Shown here piece after piece: positions 27,350 through 34,822 of a stretch of 37,638 nt of DNA; position 1 is the stretch's first letter; every line of letters begins with the position of its first letter. A program made the position numbers and the translations under genes. Below the pieces are notes generated by a model. It made no database searches, was not told the origin of the DNA, and saw nothing but the letters and a program-made list of their open reading frames with translations. Origin of the DNA: Verrucomicrobiota bacterium (lineage in GTDB: Bacteria; Verrucomicrobiota; Verrucomicrobiia; Chthoniobacterales; JAFAMB01); the NCBI GenBank assembly GCA_019239825.1, contig JAFAZK010000012.1:1-37638 (forward strand), read 5' to 3'.

Positions 27350-28561
27350 TTATCTCCGTTGCCTGCCATACGAAACGCCACGGCTCGTCCGGTATCCCTT
27401 AACCGGTTTTAGGGTCTGCTTGGCTTCATCAAACAGAGCGGTATAAACGTAGGGAAAATCCTTCAGCTTGACTCGGGGCACCTTTTGGTCAATCAAACGC
27501 TCGATATCGAGCATGGCTTTCAGCTCCTCCGCTGTGACCAAGGTAAAGGCGTCTCCAGCTTGTTCAGCCCGGCCTGTACGACCAATACGATGAACGTAAT
27601 CTTCCGGATGAAGAGGGATATCGTAGTTCACCACATGGGTGACGCCGGCGATATCAAGTCCGCGTGCGGCAATATCCGTCGCCACCAAGACTTCATAGGT
27701 TCCCTTCTTGAACCCCTCAAGCGCTGCGATTCGCTCCCGCTGGTTCCGGTCTGAGTGAAGTACAGCAACCGAATGTTTTAGCGTCTTCAGCCGGTCAGAA
27801 ATTTCATCGGCAGCCTGCTTCGTTCGCGTAAAAATGATCACACTTTCGTAGTGAGTTTGCTCCAACAATTGAACGAGCAGATCAAACTTTTGAGCCGAAG
27901 CCACCGGATAGAACGCGTGGGTGACCGTTTCAGCGGCGGCTCTCCTGACGCCGATGTTAATCACGACAGGGTTCTGTAAGACCCACGATGCCAGGCCATC
28001 GATCTCAGGGGGGATCGTTGCCGAAAACAGAAGCGTTTGTCGCTGTTTCGGACAGAGTTCGACGATCTTACGGACATCCGGCAAAAAACCCATGTCCAAC
28101 ATGCGATCGACTTCATCCAGGACGAGAATCTCGATCGACCTCAAATCCATCAATCCTTGTTGCTGCAGGTCCAGCAATCGGCCCGGCGTTGCAATAATTA
28201 TATCGACCCCAAAATTGAGAAGCTTTTTCTGGCGGTCGTACCCGACCCCACCATAGAAAACCCCGATCTCAGCTTCGCTAAAGCGGCCGTAATACTGGAA
28301 CGCGTCTTCGACCTGCAACGCCAGCTCTCGGGTTGGTTCTAAAACCAAACAACGAGGGCCCTTGCGCTCACCGAGTAGAGTCAGGATCGGCAGAGCAAAA
28401 GCCGCCGTCTTGCCCGTACCGGTTTGAGCTGATCCGATCAGGTCTTTTTTCTCGAGAATTAAAGGAATGCAGCGCTCCTGAATTGGCGTCGGTTCGACAT
28501 AGCCCAGTGACTGCACTCCGTGCACCACCGCGTCTGAAAGACCAAGATTCTGAAAGCTCAT
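27350..28561 (-). CDS. DEAD-box RNA helicase, RhlE-like
   Basis: This 403-residue ATP-dependent RNA helicase has the full motif set: Q motif PTPIQ, motif I AQTGTGKT (residues 45-52), Ia PTREL (76-80), Ib TPGR, motif III SAT, and HRIGRTGRAE at motif VI. Motif II is DEVD (149-152) rather than DEAD. The short basic tail (SRGVSYGRQRR) is like that of compact RhlE proteins, which remodel ribosome and mRNA structure. Directly upstream of the ATG the leader has three mutually complementary blocks (28567-28592) that may control translation. Confidence 0.92.
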   Translation of the reverse strand: MSFQNLGLSDAVVHGVQSLGYVEPTPIQERCIPLILEKKDLIGSAQTGTGKTAAFALPILTLLGERKGPRCLVLEPTRELALQVEDAFQYYGRFSEAEIGVFYGGVGYDRQKKLLNFGVDIIIATPGRLLDLQQQGLMDLRSIEILVLDEVDRMLDMGFLPDVRKIVELCPKQRQTLLFSATIPPEIDGLASWVLQNPVVINIGVRRAAAETVTHAFYPVASAQKFDLLVQLLEQTHYESVIIFTRTKQAADEISDRLKTLKHSVAVLHSDRNQRERIAALEGFKKGTYEVLVATDIAARGLDIAGVTHVVNYDIPLHPEDYVHRIGRTGRAEQAGDAFTLVTAEELKAMLDIERLIDQKVPRVKLKDFPYVYTALFDEAKQTLKPVKGYRTSRGVSYGRQRR

Positions 28562-28566
28562 TCCGG

Positions 28567-28592
28567 GCCTGAACTATCAGGCATTCGCCTGA
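28567..28592 (-). promoter_or_regulatory. Competing-hairpin leader of the DEAD-box helicase
   Basis: On the minus strand the leader reads TCAGGC, GAAT, GCCTGA, TAGT, TCAGGC, then 5 nt before the ATG. The middle block can pair with either neighbour, giving two mutually exclusive 6-bp hairpins with 4-nt loops. The one nearer the gene would cover the bases just before the start codon. This resembles a leader switch, but no function is shown. Confidence 0.5.
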
Positions 28593-28865
28593 AATGGCAA
28601 ATGATAGCAGGAGGAACGGGTTTTGCCTATGGGCGAAGGGGCGAAACGGCGCCAGGGCAAATGGGCGGCGTGAGGTTTAGCCTTGCTAATGACCTGCGAT
28701 CTTCGGCAACACACTCTCTTTGTGCGACATGTAAATGACGAACTACATCCAAGGGCGCGGCTCAAAACCGGCGAATACGCCATAGTGCTGCCATGCCCCG
28801 AGCGCGCCGAGTTTTTCGCCCTACCGTCGTGAACAATGCCGCATCGCTCATTCGCCTCACCGCCG

Positions 28866-28902
28866 CGCCGAACGCCGAACGCCAAACGCCAAACGCCGAA
28901 CG
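28866..28902. repeat. Heptamer microrepeat, five copies of CGCCRAA
   Basis: CGCCGAA, CGCCGAA, CGCCAAA, CGCCAAA and CGCCGAA follow each other without a gap from 28866 to 28900. No complementary tract was found nearby. It is 36 bp upstream of the phosphatase start. Confidence 0.8.
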
Positions 28903-28938
28903 CTTTGCTTTCTCCCCCCCTTCACGCTATTCGAGGGA

Positions 28939-29373
28939 GTGACGAAAAAGGTCTTATTCATCTGCACCGGAAACTTTTACCGGAGCCGTTTCGCCGAGGC
29001 CGTCTTCAACTTCCACGCAGACCAACGGAACCTTCCTTGGCGAGCTTACTCGCGAGGGCTGGCAATCCATTGGGCCGACGGCTTTCTGTCGCCGTTCACA
29101 GAAGCTGCGCTATCCCAGCGTCAGATCCCTGTCAGCCACACTGGTCCAGGTCGGATCCAGCTCACAGAGAAGGACTTAGAATCTGCCGACCTTCGAATCG
29201 CCTTGGATCGCGCAGAACACCTTGATATGATGGAAGAGCAATTCCCGAACTGGACTCGACGAATCGAATACTGGGAAGTTCCAGACATGCCAGCGGCTCT
29301 GCCCGAAGTAGCTTTGCCCTCTATCGAAAGCCAGATTCTTCACCTCTTGGATCGCCTAGCCAATGAGCCTTGA
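28939..29373 (+). CDS. Low-molecular-weight phosphatase family protein
   Basis: The 144-residue protein opens with VLFICTGNFYRSR, the CX5R phosphate-binding loop of low-molecular-weight protein tyrosine phosphatases and arsenate reductases. A downstream Asp in WEVPDMP could be the general acid, but the usual DPY context is not clear, so activity is uncertain. Arsenate reductase is unlikely because no second and third redox Cys are present. The start is GTG at 28939. It overlaps the purC start by 11 bp and leads a tight four-gene operon. Confidence 0.8.
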   Translation: MTKKVLFICTGNFYRSRFAEAVFNFHADQRNLPWRAYSRGLAIHWADGFLSPFTEAALSQRQIPVSHTGPGRIQLTEKDLESADLRIALDRAEHLDMMEEQFPNWTRRIEYWEVPDMPAALPEVALPSIESQILHLLDRLANEP

Positions 29374-30247
29374 ATTTAATCTCCCCGGTATTCGAAAGAT
29401 CGGTAGTGGCAAGGTAAGAGAGATTTTCGACGCCGGAGACCATGCGGTCATCGTTTCCACCGATCGCATCTCCGCTTTCGATTGCATTCTACCGGAACCG
29501 ATTCCGGGAAAAGGCATGGTCCTGAACCAACTCTCAGCCTACTGGTTCCAAAAGTTTTCGAATACTGCGAACCACTTCGTATCAACCGCCGTTGACGAGT
29601 TCCCGAAAGAATTTCAACGGTACTCCGCAGAACTGGCCGGTCGTTCCATGCTAGTCCGTAAAGCGCGACCGTTGCCCGTAGAATGCGTCGTTCGCGGGTA
29701 CTTGGCAGGATCGGCTTGGAAAGAGTATCAAGCATCCGGAGAAGTGAACGGGCAACCCCTGCCGGCTGGTTTGCAACTCGCCTCTCGCCTCCCTGAAGTC
29801 TTGTTCACTCCCTCGACTAAGGCACACACCGGTCATGACGAACCCATTTCCTGGAGCCAATTTGCTGAGTTGGCAGGCCCTCGATTGGCCCCGCAAATTC
29901 GCGACATCAGTCTCTCGCTGTTCACTGAGGGTAGCGACTTCGCCTACTCCCGCGGCATCATCGTAGCCGACACCAAGTTCGAGTTCGGAACGATCGACGA
30001 CCAATTGGTGCTTATCGATGAATGCCTGACTCCGGATTCATCCCGGTTCTGGCCCGTTGCCGGTTACGAGGAAGGAACTAATCCGCCAAGCTTTGACAAA
30101 CAATTCGTGCGCGACTATCTGGAGTCTGTCGACTGGAATAAACAACCGCCCGCCCCGAATTTACCTGCTGAGGTAGTAGAGAAAACAGCTCAAAAATACC
30201 AGGATGCCTTGGTAAGATTGACGGGTTATCGGTTGGCCTCTCGCTAG
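29363..30247 (+). CDS. purC: SAICAR synthase (purine biosynthesis)
   Basis: PurC ligates aspartate to CAIR in de novo purine synthesis, using ATP. Diagnostic segments are GSGKVREIFDAG (ATP site), STDRISAFDCILPEPIPGKGMVLNQLS, ECVVRGYLAGSAWKEY and the IVADTKFEFG strand. At 294 residues it is of the longer yeast ADE1-like type rather than the short 240-residue enterobacterial form. The ATG at 29363 lies inside the last codons of the phosphatase gene, suggesting translational coupling. The stop codon overlaps the next start by one base. Confidence 0.95.
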   Translation: MSLEFNLPGIRKIGSGKVREIFDAGDHAVIVSTDRISAFDCILPEPIPGKGMVLNQLSAYWFQKFSNTANHFVSTAVDEFPKEFQRYSAELAGRSMLVRKARPLPVECVVRGYLAGSAWKEYQASGEVNGQPLPAGLQLASRLPEVLFTPSTKAHTGHDEPISWSQFAELAGPRLAPQIRDISLSLFTEGSDFAYSRGIIVADTKFEFGTIDDQLVLIDECLTPDSSRFWPVAGYEEGTNPPSFDKQFVRDYLESVDWNKQPPAPNLPAEVVEKTAQKYQDALVRLTGYRLASR

Positions 30248-31173
30248 TGTTTAATCGCCTGATCATGATCGACCTGGAAAAACATTTGCCAAAAAAGTGC
30301 GCATTCGATCCTAAGAAAATTGTGGTTACCCCGGGGCGGTCCGTTGCTTTGGCAAAGGATTTCGAGACCGATTACACCGGCACCTATCAAGCCAAGAAAG
30401 ACGCAGAAGCCGATCTGGCAACGAACGTGCAACGGCTCGCGGACCAGCAGGACCTTTTATATGCGAGTGACACCTACTCGGTCTTGATCCTGTTTCAAGC
30501 GATGGACGCCGCCGGCAAAGACGGCACCATCAAACACGTCATGTCCGGTATTAATCCCCAAGGCTGTCAGGTGCAGAGCTTCAAGGTACCGTCCGCTGAA
30601 GAGCTCGATCATGACTACTTGTGGAGAACTACCCGCAGTCTGCCTCGGCGCGGTCAGATCGGTATTTTTAACCGCTCTTATTATGAGGAAGTCTTAGTGA
30701 CTCGAGTCCATCCCGAGATTCTCGGACACGAGCACTTGCCGGCGAAACTCGACAAAAAGAACATCTGGAAACAACGTTTCGATGATATCAACAACTTCGA
30801 GCGTTACCTGACCAATAATGGAACAGTGATTCTGAAGTTCTTCCTGAATGTTTCCAAGGACGAACAAAAGAAGCGTTTTCTGAAGCGGATTGAAGAAAAA
30901 GAGAAGAACTGGAAATTTTCTGCATCCGACATTCGCGAGCGTCAGTTCTGGCCTCAATACATCAGCGCCTACGAACAAGTCTTCACCCACACCAGCACTC
31001 CTTGGGCGCCTTGGTTCGTCATTCCCGCCGATCACAAATGGTTTACCCGGCTCTGTGTTTCGCAAATGATCGTGGCAGCCCTCAAATCCCTGGAACTCCG
31101 CTATCCGACAGTCCCAACAAGTAAGGCGGAAGAGCTAGAGAAAGCGAAACAGGAGCTTCTCAGCGAGAAGTAA
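30247..31173 (+). CDS. PPK2-family polyphosphate kinase
   Basis: PPK2 enzymes move phosphate between polyphosphate and nucleotides. Residues 84-97 (QAMDAAGKDGTIKH) hold the Walker A loop and RRGQIGIFNRSYYEEVL holds Walker B. The lid segment (FLNVSKDEQKKRFLKR) follows. The length of about 300 is the single-domain size. The subclass, which sets whether AMP, ADP or both are used, cannot be settled by eye. The GTG at 30247 overlaps the purC stop. ATG at 30265 (MIDLEKHLPKK) is an equally good start. Next to purC it may link nucleotide supply to polyphosphate. Confidence 0.9.
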   Translation: MFNRLIMIDLEKHLPKKCAFDPKKIVVTPGRSVALAKDFETDYTGTYQAKKDAEADLATNVQRLADQQDLLYASDTYSVLILFQAMDAAGKDGTIKHVMSGINPQGCQVQSFKVPSAEELDHDYLWRTTRSLPRRGQIGIFNRSYYEEVLVTRVHPEILGHEHLPAKLDKKNIWKQRFDDINNFERYLTNNGTVILKFFLNVSKDEQKKRFLKRIEEKEKNWKFSASDIRERQFWPQYISAYEQVFTHTSTPWAPWFVIPADHKWFTRLCVSQMIVAALKSLELRYPTVPTSKAEELEKAKQELLSEK

Positions 31174-32331
31174 ATGCATTTTGAAGTCCTCTGTACCGAC
31201 CTCGTATCCCGTGCCCGCCGGGGTCGCCTGAAAACGGCTCATGGAATAATCGAAACGCCGGTATTCATGCCGGTAGGAACCCAAGGAACCGTCAAGGCCA
31301 CCACACCAAGCGAATTATTGGAGGTAGGCGCTCAAGTTATCCTGGGAAATACCTACCACCTTTTTTTACGGCCTGGTTTGGAAGTCATTCAGCATTCCGG
31401 CGGACTTCACAAATTCATGGGCTGGGACCGTCCGATCTTAACGGACAGCGGTGGGTTTCAGGTCTTTTCGCTCTCCAAGTTGCGGCGGATCACGGAAGAA
31501 GGAGTCCATTTTAACAGCCACATCGACGGCTCACCCTGTTTCCTCAATCCGGAAATCTCCATGCAGGTCCAGCAGACGCTTGGTTCGGACATCGTGATGG
31601 CCTTCGACGAATGCCCTCCTTATCCCTGCGAGTACGAATATGCTGCCAATAGTCTCGACCGAACCTTGCGCTGGGCGCATCGCTGTCGAGCTTGGGCTGA
31701 ACTAAGGGGCAACGGTGCAACCCCGCTGGTATTCGGAATCGTCCAAGGAGGAATCTATCAGGACCTCAGAGAAAAAAGCGCCCGCGGTTTGGTCGACCTG
31801 GATTTCGATGGTTATGCCATAGGCGGCGTGAGCGTTGGTGAGCCCGAGGTGGAGATGATGCGAGCTATCGACAATAGCGAACCATTTCTCCCCAAAGATA
31901 AACCTCGTTACGCCATGGGATTGGGGACTCCACCTCAGCTAGCGGAAATGGTGGCTCGAGGAGTAGACATGTTCGATTGCGTCCTACCCACCCGGCTTGC
32001 ACGCAACGGAACTGCTTTTACCGGCGCCGGCACGCTCAACCTAAAAAACGCGACCTATCGAACCGATCTTCGTCCGATCGAAGAAGACTGCACCTGTTCG
32101 ACCTGCCGTTCATTTACCCGGTCGTACATCCGTCACCTGATCAAAGCAGAAGAAATCCTCGGTCTGCGTCTCATCACCATTCATAACCTGCACTTTTATT
32201 TGAACCTGATGACTCAGATGCGGGCTGCCCTCGACGACGGGACCTTTGCTCAATTCCGCGAAAATTTCGTCGCCAATTACGCTAAGCACGAGCCTCAGGT
32301 CGCCGGTCGCGAAGCGGAATCGGAGGAGTAG
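31174..32331 (+). CDS. tgt: Queuine tRNA-ribosyltransferase
   Basis: Tgt exchanges guanine-34 of tRNAs with GUN anticodons for preQ1, a step to queuosine. Active-site residues are visible: Asp91 in TDSGGFQ and the nucleophile Asp268 in MFDCVLPTR. The Zn site is CTCSTC with His in the ITIHN segment. The 385-residue length is usual. The ATG immediately follows the PPK2 stop codon with GAGAAG upstream. No other queuosine gene is in the window. Confidence 0.96.
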   Translation: MHFEVLCTDLVSRARRGRLKTAHGIIETPVFMPVGTQGTVKATTPSELLEVGAQVILGNTYHLFLRPGLEVIQHSGGLHKFMGWDRPILTDSGGFQVFSLSKLRRITEEGVHFNSHIDGSPCFLNPEISMQVQQTLGSDIVMAFDECPPYPCEYEYAANSLDRTLRWAHRCRAWAELRGNGATPLVFGIVQGGIYQDLREKSARGLVDLDFDGYAIGGVSVGEPEVEMMRAIDNSEPFLPKDKPRYAMGLGTPPQLAEMVARGVDMFDCVLPTRLARNGTAFTGAGTLNLKNATYRTDLRPIEEDCTCSTCRSFTRSYIRHLIKAEEILGLRLITIHNLHFYLNLMTQMRAALDDGTFAQFRENFVANYAKHEPQVAGREAESEE

Positions 32332-32374
32332 ATCTGGGTAGGGAGCACCTTAAGAAACCGAAGAAAATAATCAT

Positions 32375-32638
32375 GCAAAGACGCAAAGGCGCAAAGGTTC
32401 GAACGGAGTCCTGGAGGGGAGCCGCTTTGGGGCAGGACCCGACGAACAGACACGTTTGCTGTTTGGCTTCAACGTCCAAGTAGCGTGTTAGGAGGCGGCT
32501 CCCGCGAACGACCCAGCAGTCAGCTTTCGCCCAGCGCCTCTTGAACCCTTTTAAGGCTGTCACCCAAACGTCGCAGCCAAGCCGAAATCCCGCGACGTTC
32601 CCTTCTCCGTTCGAACCTTTGCGCCTTCGTCTTTGCGT
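32375..32638. repeat. Octamer microrepeat inverted pair around element D
   Basis: GCAAAGAC, GCAAAGGC and GCAAAGGT stand in 8-bp phase from 32375. The arm 32386-32408 is a perfect 23-bp complement of 32605-32627, and the outer parts still match after a 2-base gap. The 196-bp interior carries element D. Confidence 0.8.
32413..32505 (+). repeat. Nested palindromic element, copy D (one segment)
   Basis: GGAGGGGAGCCGCTTTGG at 32413 and GGCGGCTCCCG ending at 32505 form a single 93-bp block with inverted ends. It is the smallest form of the family, half of the outer unit seen in copies A, B and E. Confidence 0.7.
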
Positions 32639-32709
32639 GAGATTTTTCTTCTGCTCTTGGGCCTTCTTTCCCGCTGGGTTTTTCCCTAACGCACGCTAGA
32701 GGTAGATCA

Positions 32710-33180
32710 ATGAAATGGATCCTGCTTTGCTGGTTTCTTTTCGTCCCGTTCGTGCTCAAAGCTCAGGAAGCCAATGACGGGAAAATCATGCTGACTGTCA
32801 TCTTGCGTTATGACGAAACCAAAACGCTCGATGAAATCGACGATCATCTCGCCAAGACCGGCTTCATCAAGAATTTCCCGCCGGAAGGGGTCGAGATCGT
32901 TTCCTATTACATCGTGATGGGGGTCGGTCACGTCATCACACTAAGGCTGCCACCCGATAAGCTAAGGGAGGTGAATGTCGCGTTCGAAAAAGGGGTGTGG
33001 AGCGCATTCCGAACTGAGTTTTATCCCACCTACGACTACATGCGTATTTTTAACGACCTGAAGCAAAACGCTCCTACCCCACAACCCGAGGCCGCCACTA
33101 CTCCGGCCAAACCAGCTTCTTCCGAAACCCCAACGCCAAGCCCCAGCCCCAGACGCACGAGCCGGCATCGGAGCTCCTGA
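32710..33180 (+). CDS. Small secreted protein of unknown function
   Basis: This 156-residue protein has a signal peptide (WILLCWFLFVPFVLKA, cleavage after Ala18). It is followed by a compact alpha/beta stretch of about 80 residues (ILRYDETKTLDEIDDHL, VVSYYIV-like) and a Pro/Thr/Ser-rich tail (about 115-156). AGAGGT lies six bases before the ATG, a strong ribosome-binding site. I do not recognise the family. The first part resembles a small ferredoxin-like domain but no catalytic motif is seen. It is flanked by repeat elements D and E. Confidence 0.7.
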   Translation: MKWILLCWFLFVPFVLKAQEANDGKIMLTVILRYDETKTLDEIDDHLAKTGFIKNFPPEGVEIVSYYIVMGVGHVITLRLPPDKLREVNVAFEKGVWSAFRTEFYPTYDYMRIFNDLKQNAPTPQPEAATTPAKPASSETPTPSPSPRRTSRHRSS

Positions 33181-33197
33181 GGCCGCGTCGGCAACTA

Positions 33198-33494
33198 CTG
33201 GAGGGGAGCCGCTTACGCCTGTTGCAAGGCGTCCGCCCTTTCTTAGTCATTGGGTTCGGTAAGTTTCGACGGGTCGTAAACAGGCGGCTCCCGTGAACAA
33301 CCCAACGCTGTACCGAAGCTCAAGACTCAAACCCGTGACAGAAAGGTGCGGAGTTTGTATAGAATCGCGCCGCCTCGGAACAAAATCAGGGGCCGTTCCC
33401 GGAAGCCGCCTGCTGACCAGCCATTTGAGACATTCCGAATCCAATAACTAGAGACGCGCGCTCACGTTACAACGGGCGAAAGCGGCTCCCCCTC
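33198..33494 (+). repeat. Nested palindromic element, copy E (three segments)
   Basis: The outer cores lie near 33200 and 33480-33492. The inner cores are at 33278-33292 (AAACAGGCGGCTCCC) and about 33397-33412. The arms are more diverged than in A and B, but spacing is again about 93-100 bp per block. Confidence 0.7.
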
Positions 33495-33517
33495 TTCCCT
33501 CCGCGCCCGATTTTCAG

Positions 33518-33546
33518 TTGACAAAGTAGACTCATTGGCCCAGCTT
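33518..33546 (+). promoter_or_regulatory. Candidate rpoZ promoter
   Basis: TTGACA at 33518-33523 is a perfect -35 hexamer. The position 17 bp on (CAGCTT) is a poor -10, so this is a weak call. Confidence 0.3.
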
Positions 33547-33597
33547 CCGAGTTCCTTCGGCCCGAGGGCCATAAAAGCGAGCTGTCAGCACTGAACT

Positions 33598-33813
33598 ATG
33601 TCCAGTAATCTCCTCGAGGAAGCCTCTAAAGTCATTCCAAACACTGCGGTCCTCATCAACTTGGTTTCCAAGCGGGTCCGACAATTAAGCAACGGCCAAA
33701 GGCCGCTGGTCGAAATAGGCCCTCGGATGTCCAACGCCGATATTGCCCTGCAAGAGATCATCGAGCACAAATTAGTGCCCGAAGCGATAGAGCCGAGCCC
33801 TAACGGCGCCTAG
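33598..33813 (+). CDS. rpoZ: RNA polymerase omega subunit
   Basis: Omega helps assemble the beta-prime subunit into RNA polymerase. The 71-residue protein matches the family by size and by the pattern NTAVLINLVSKRVRQLSNGQRPLVE...NADIALQEIIEHKL. The MxxN-type helix before the RQL segment and the RPLVE strand are characteristic. smpB follows 15 bp downstream. Many bacteria pair rpoZ with gmk, which is not present here. Confidence 0.88.
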   Translation: MSSNLLEEASKVIPNTAVLINLVSKRVRQLSNGQRPLVEIGPRMSNADIALQEIIEHKLVPEAIEPSPNGA

Positions 33814-33828
33814 GCCATTCCTATCGCT

Positions 33829-34290
33829 ATGCCAGCCGAGATCGCCTCAAATCGGCGAGCATTTCATAACTTTCAGATCCTGGAGAAGATCGAAGCCGGT
33901 ATCAGCCTTACCGGTACAGAGGTAAAATCTATCCGCGCCGGCTTGGCCAACTTGAGCAACGCCTTCGCGCGGATCGAAAACCAAGAGGTATACCTTTACG
34001 ACGCGGACATCCAACCGTACGAACGGGCCAGTCACGAACAACACGATGCGAAGCGCCCGCGCAAGCTGCTGTTGCATAGAGCAGAAATCACCAAGCTCTT
34101 TGATGCGAGCGCCGTTAAAGGACAGACCCTGGTCGCCCTGCGCCTTTACTGGAAGGATCACCGAGTCAAGGTCGAGATCGGTATCGGCAAAGGCAAAACT
34201 CACGCAGACAAGCGCGAAGACCTGAAAGAAAAGGCGGCCAAAGACGAAGCCCGGCGAGCCGCCGACTCCTTTAATCGCGGGAAATTCTAA
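33829..34290 (+). CDS. smpB: SsrA-binding protein SmpB
   Basis: SmpB binds tmRNA and delivers it to stalled ribosomes for trans-translation. The 153-residue protein has the diagnostic NRRAFHNFQILEKIEAGISLTGTEVKSIRAG opening, and the barrel segments LYDADIQPYERASHEQHDAKRPRKLLLHRAEI. A basic, helix-forming C-terminal tail (KRED...KDEARRAADSFNRGKF) follows, as expected for the part that enters the mRNA channel. No tmRNA gene was recognised nearby. It follows rpoZ closely. Confidence 0.95.
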   Translation: MPAEIASNRRAFHNFQILEKIEAGISLTGTEVKSIRAGLANLSNAFARIENQEVYLYDADIQPYERASHEQHDAKRPRKLLLHRAEITKLFDASAVKGQTLVALRLYWKDHRVKVEIGIGKGKTHADKREDLKEKAAKDEARRAADSFNRGKF

Positions 34291-34822
34291 GATTTTTAGA
34301 GGGTATGGAAATCATCAGTTTCTGAGGCCAATCACATTGGTCGCTCCCCTGAGTTCAGTTGTTCACTTCTACGACTCAAGTGCGCTTTCTAACCAACTCC
34401 CCTCCATGATTTTGCTCTCCTCTCCGAGCGGCTCAAATTGCGGCCAGACATCGCTCGTTAACCGTTCATCAGCCGAATTGATAGTTAGTTGAGCCTGTGA
34501 ATAACTTGGTAATAAGTCCAAAAGACTAGCGCTTTTCGATCGCTCAGATCCACGTCGATTTTCCCTTTAGGCCGTCAACCAACGACTTTCGGAACTGCTG
34601 AAAAGCCGCAAGTCCGGTCCCTTGAGAGAACGACTCCAAACGTCAATCCGATCCATTCTTAAGCCCAAGGTTCAACCCGACTTAAAAGCTGTCTTCGAGC
34701 TGAACCCAGCGAAACCGCTGTCTATCAGCCTGGGGAGCGGGTCGAACGGATGTCGTGCGCCTGCATGTCATCGGATCGATTCTACGATTAATCTTTTCCG
34801 CCGCTGGGTTATCGATTGTCGT
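34291..34822. other. 532-bp intergenic region without a recognised gene
   Basis: The gap separates convergent smpB and the MMPL exporter gene. It has a small hairpin after smpB (34326-34342), a one-off DnaA-box-like TGTGAATAA at 34496-34504, and a small CAGCG/CGCTG hairpin near 34709. No tRNA, tmRNA or known RNA motif was recognised. It lacks the microrepeats and nested elements of the other large gaps. Confidence 0.55.
34326..34342 (+). terminator. Weak hairpin downstream of smpB
   Basis: GGCCAAT and ATTGGTC pair over 7 positions (one G-T) around a CAC loop, 36 bp after the smpB stop. No T-run follows. Confidence 0.35.

Larger units (their letters stand above)
28562..28938. other. 377-bp divergent intergenic region
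   Basis: This gap separates the minus-strand DEAD-box helicase from the plus-strand phosphatase operon. It holds the helicase leader blocks (28567-28592) and a five-copy heptamer tract (28866-28902). An AGGAGG at 28609 precedes a 14-codon frame (ATG at 28629) with poor spacing that I do not call a gene. Nothing else is recognised. Confidence 0.6.
32332..32709. other. 378-bp intergenic region with one nested segment
   Basis: It holds an octamer-repeat inverted pair enclosing element D, then the promoter and ribosome-binding site of the next gene. The segment 32506-32604 inside the pair shows no structure I can name. Confidence 0.6.
33181..33597. other. 417-bp intergenic region filled by element E
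   Basis: Most of the gap is nested element E (33198-33494). A consensus TTGACA lies at 33518-33523, 75 bp before rpoZ. No gene is seen. Confidence 0.6.

Noticed and set aside
28629..28673. 14-residue small peptide after an AGGAGG site
   Set aside because: The spacing from AGGAGG to the ATG is 14 bp and the peptide has no supporting feature.
28939..29373. Arsenate reductase assignment
   Set aside because: Only the CX5R cysteine is present; the additional redox cysteines of thioredoxin-coupled ArsC are missing.
34496..34504. Replication origin based on a DnaA-box-like site
   Set aside because: Only one near-match is present, with no cluster, no clear AT-rich unwinding region and no dnaA gene in the window.
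34291..34822. tmRNA gene downstream of smpB
   Set aside because: I found no tRNA-like acceptor/T-arm end and no tag-peptide frame.
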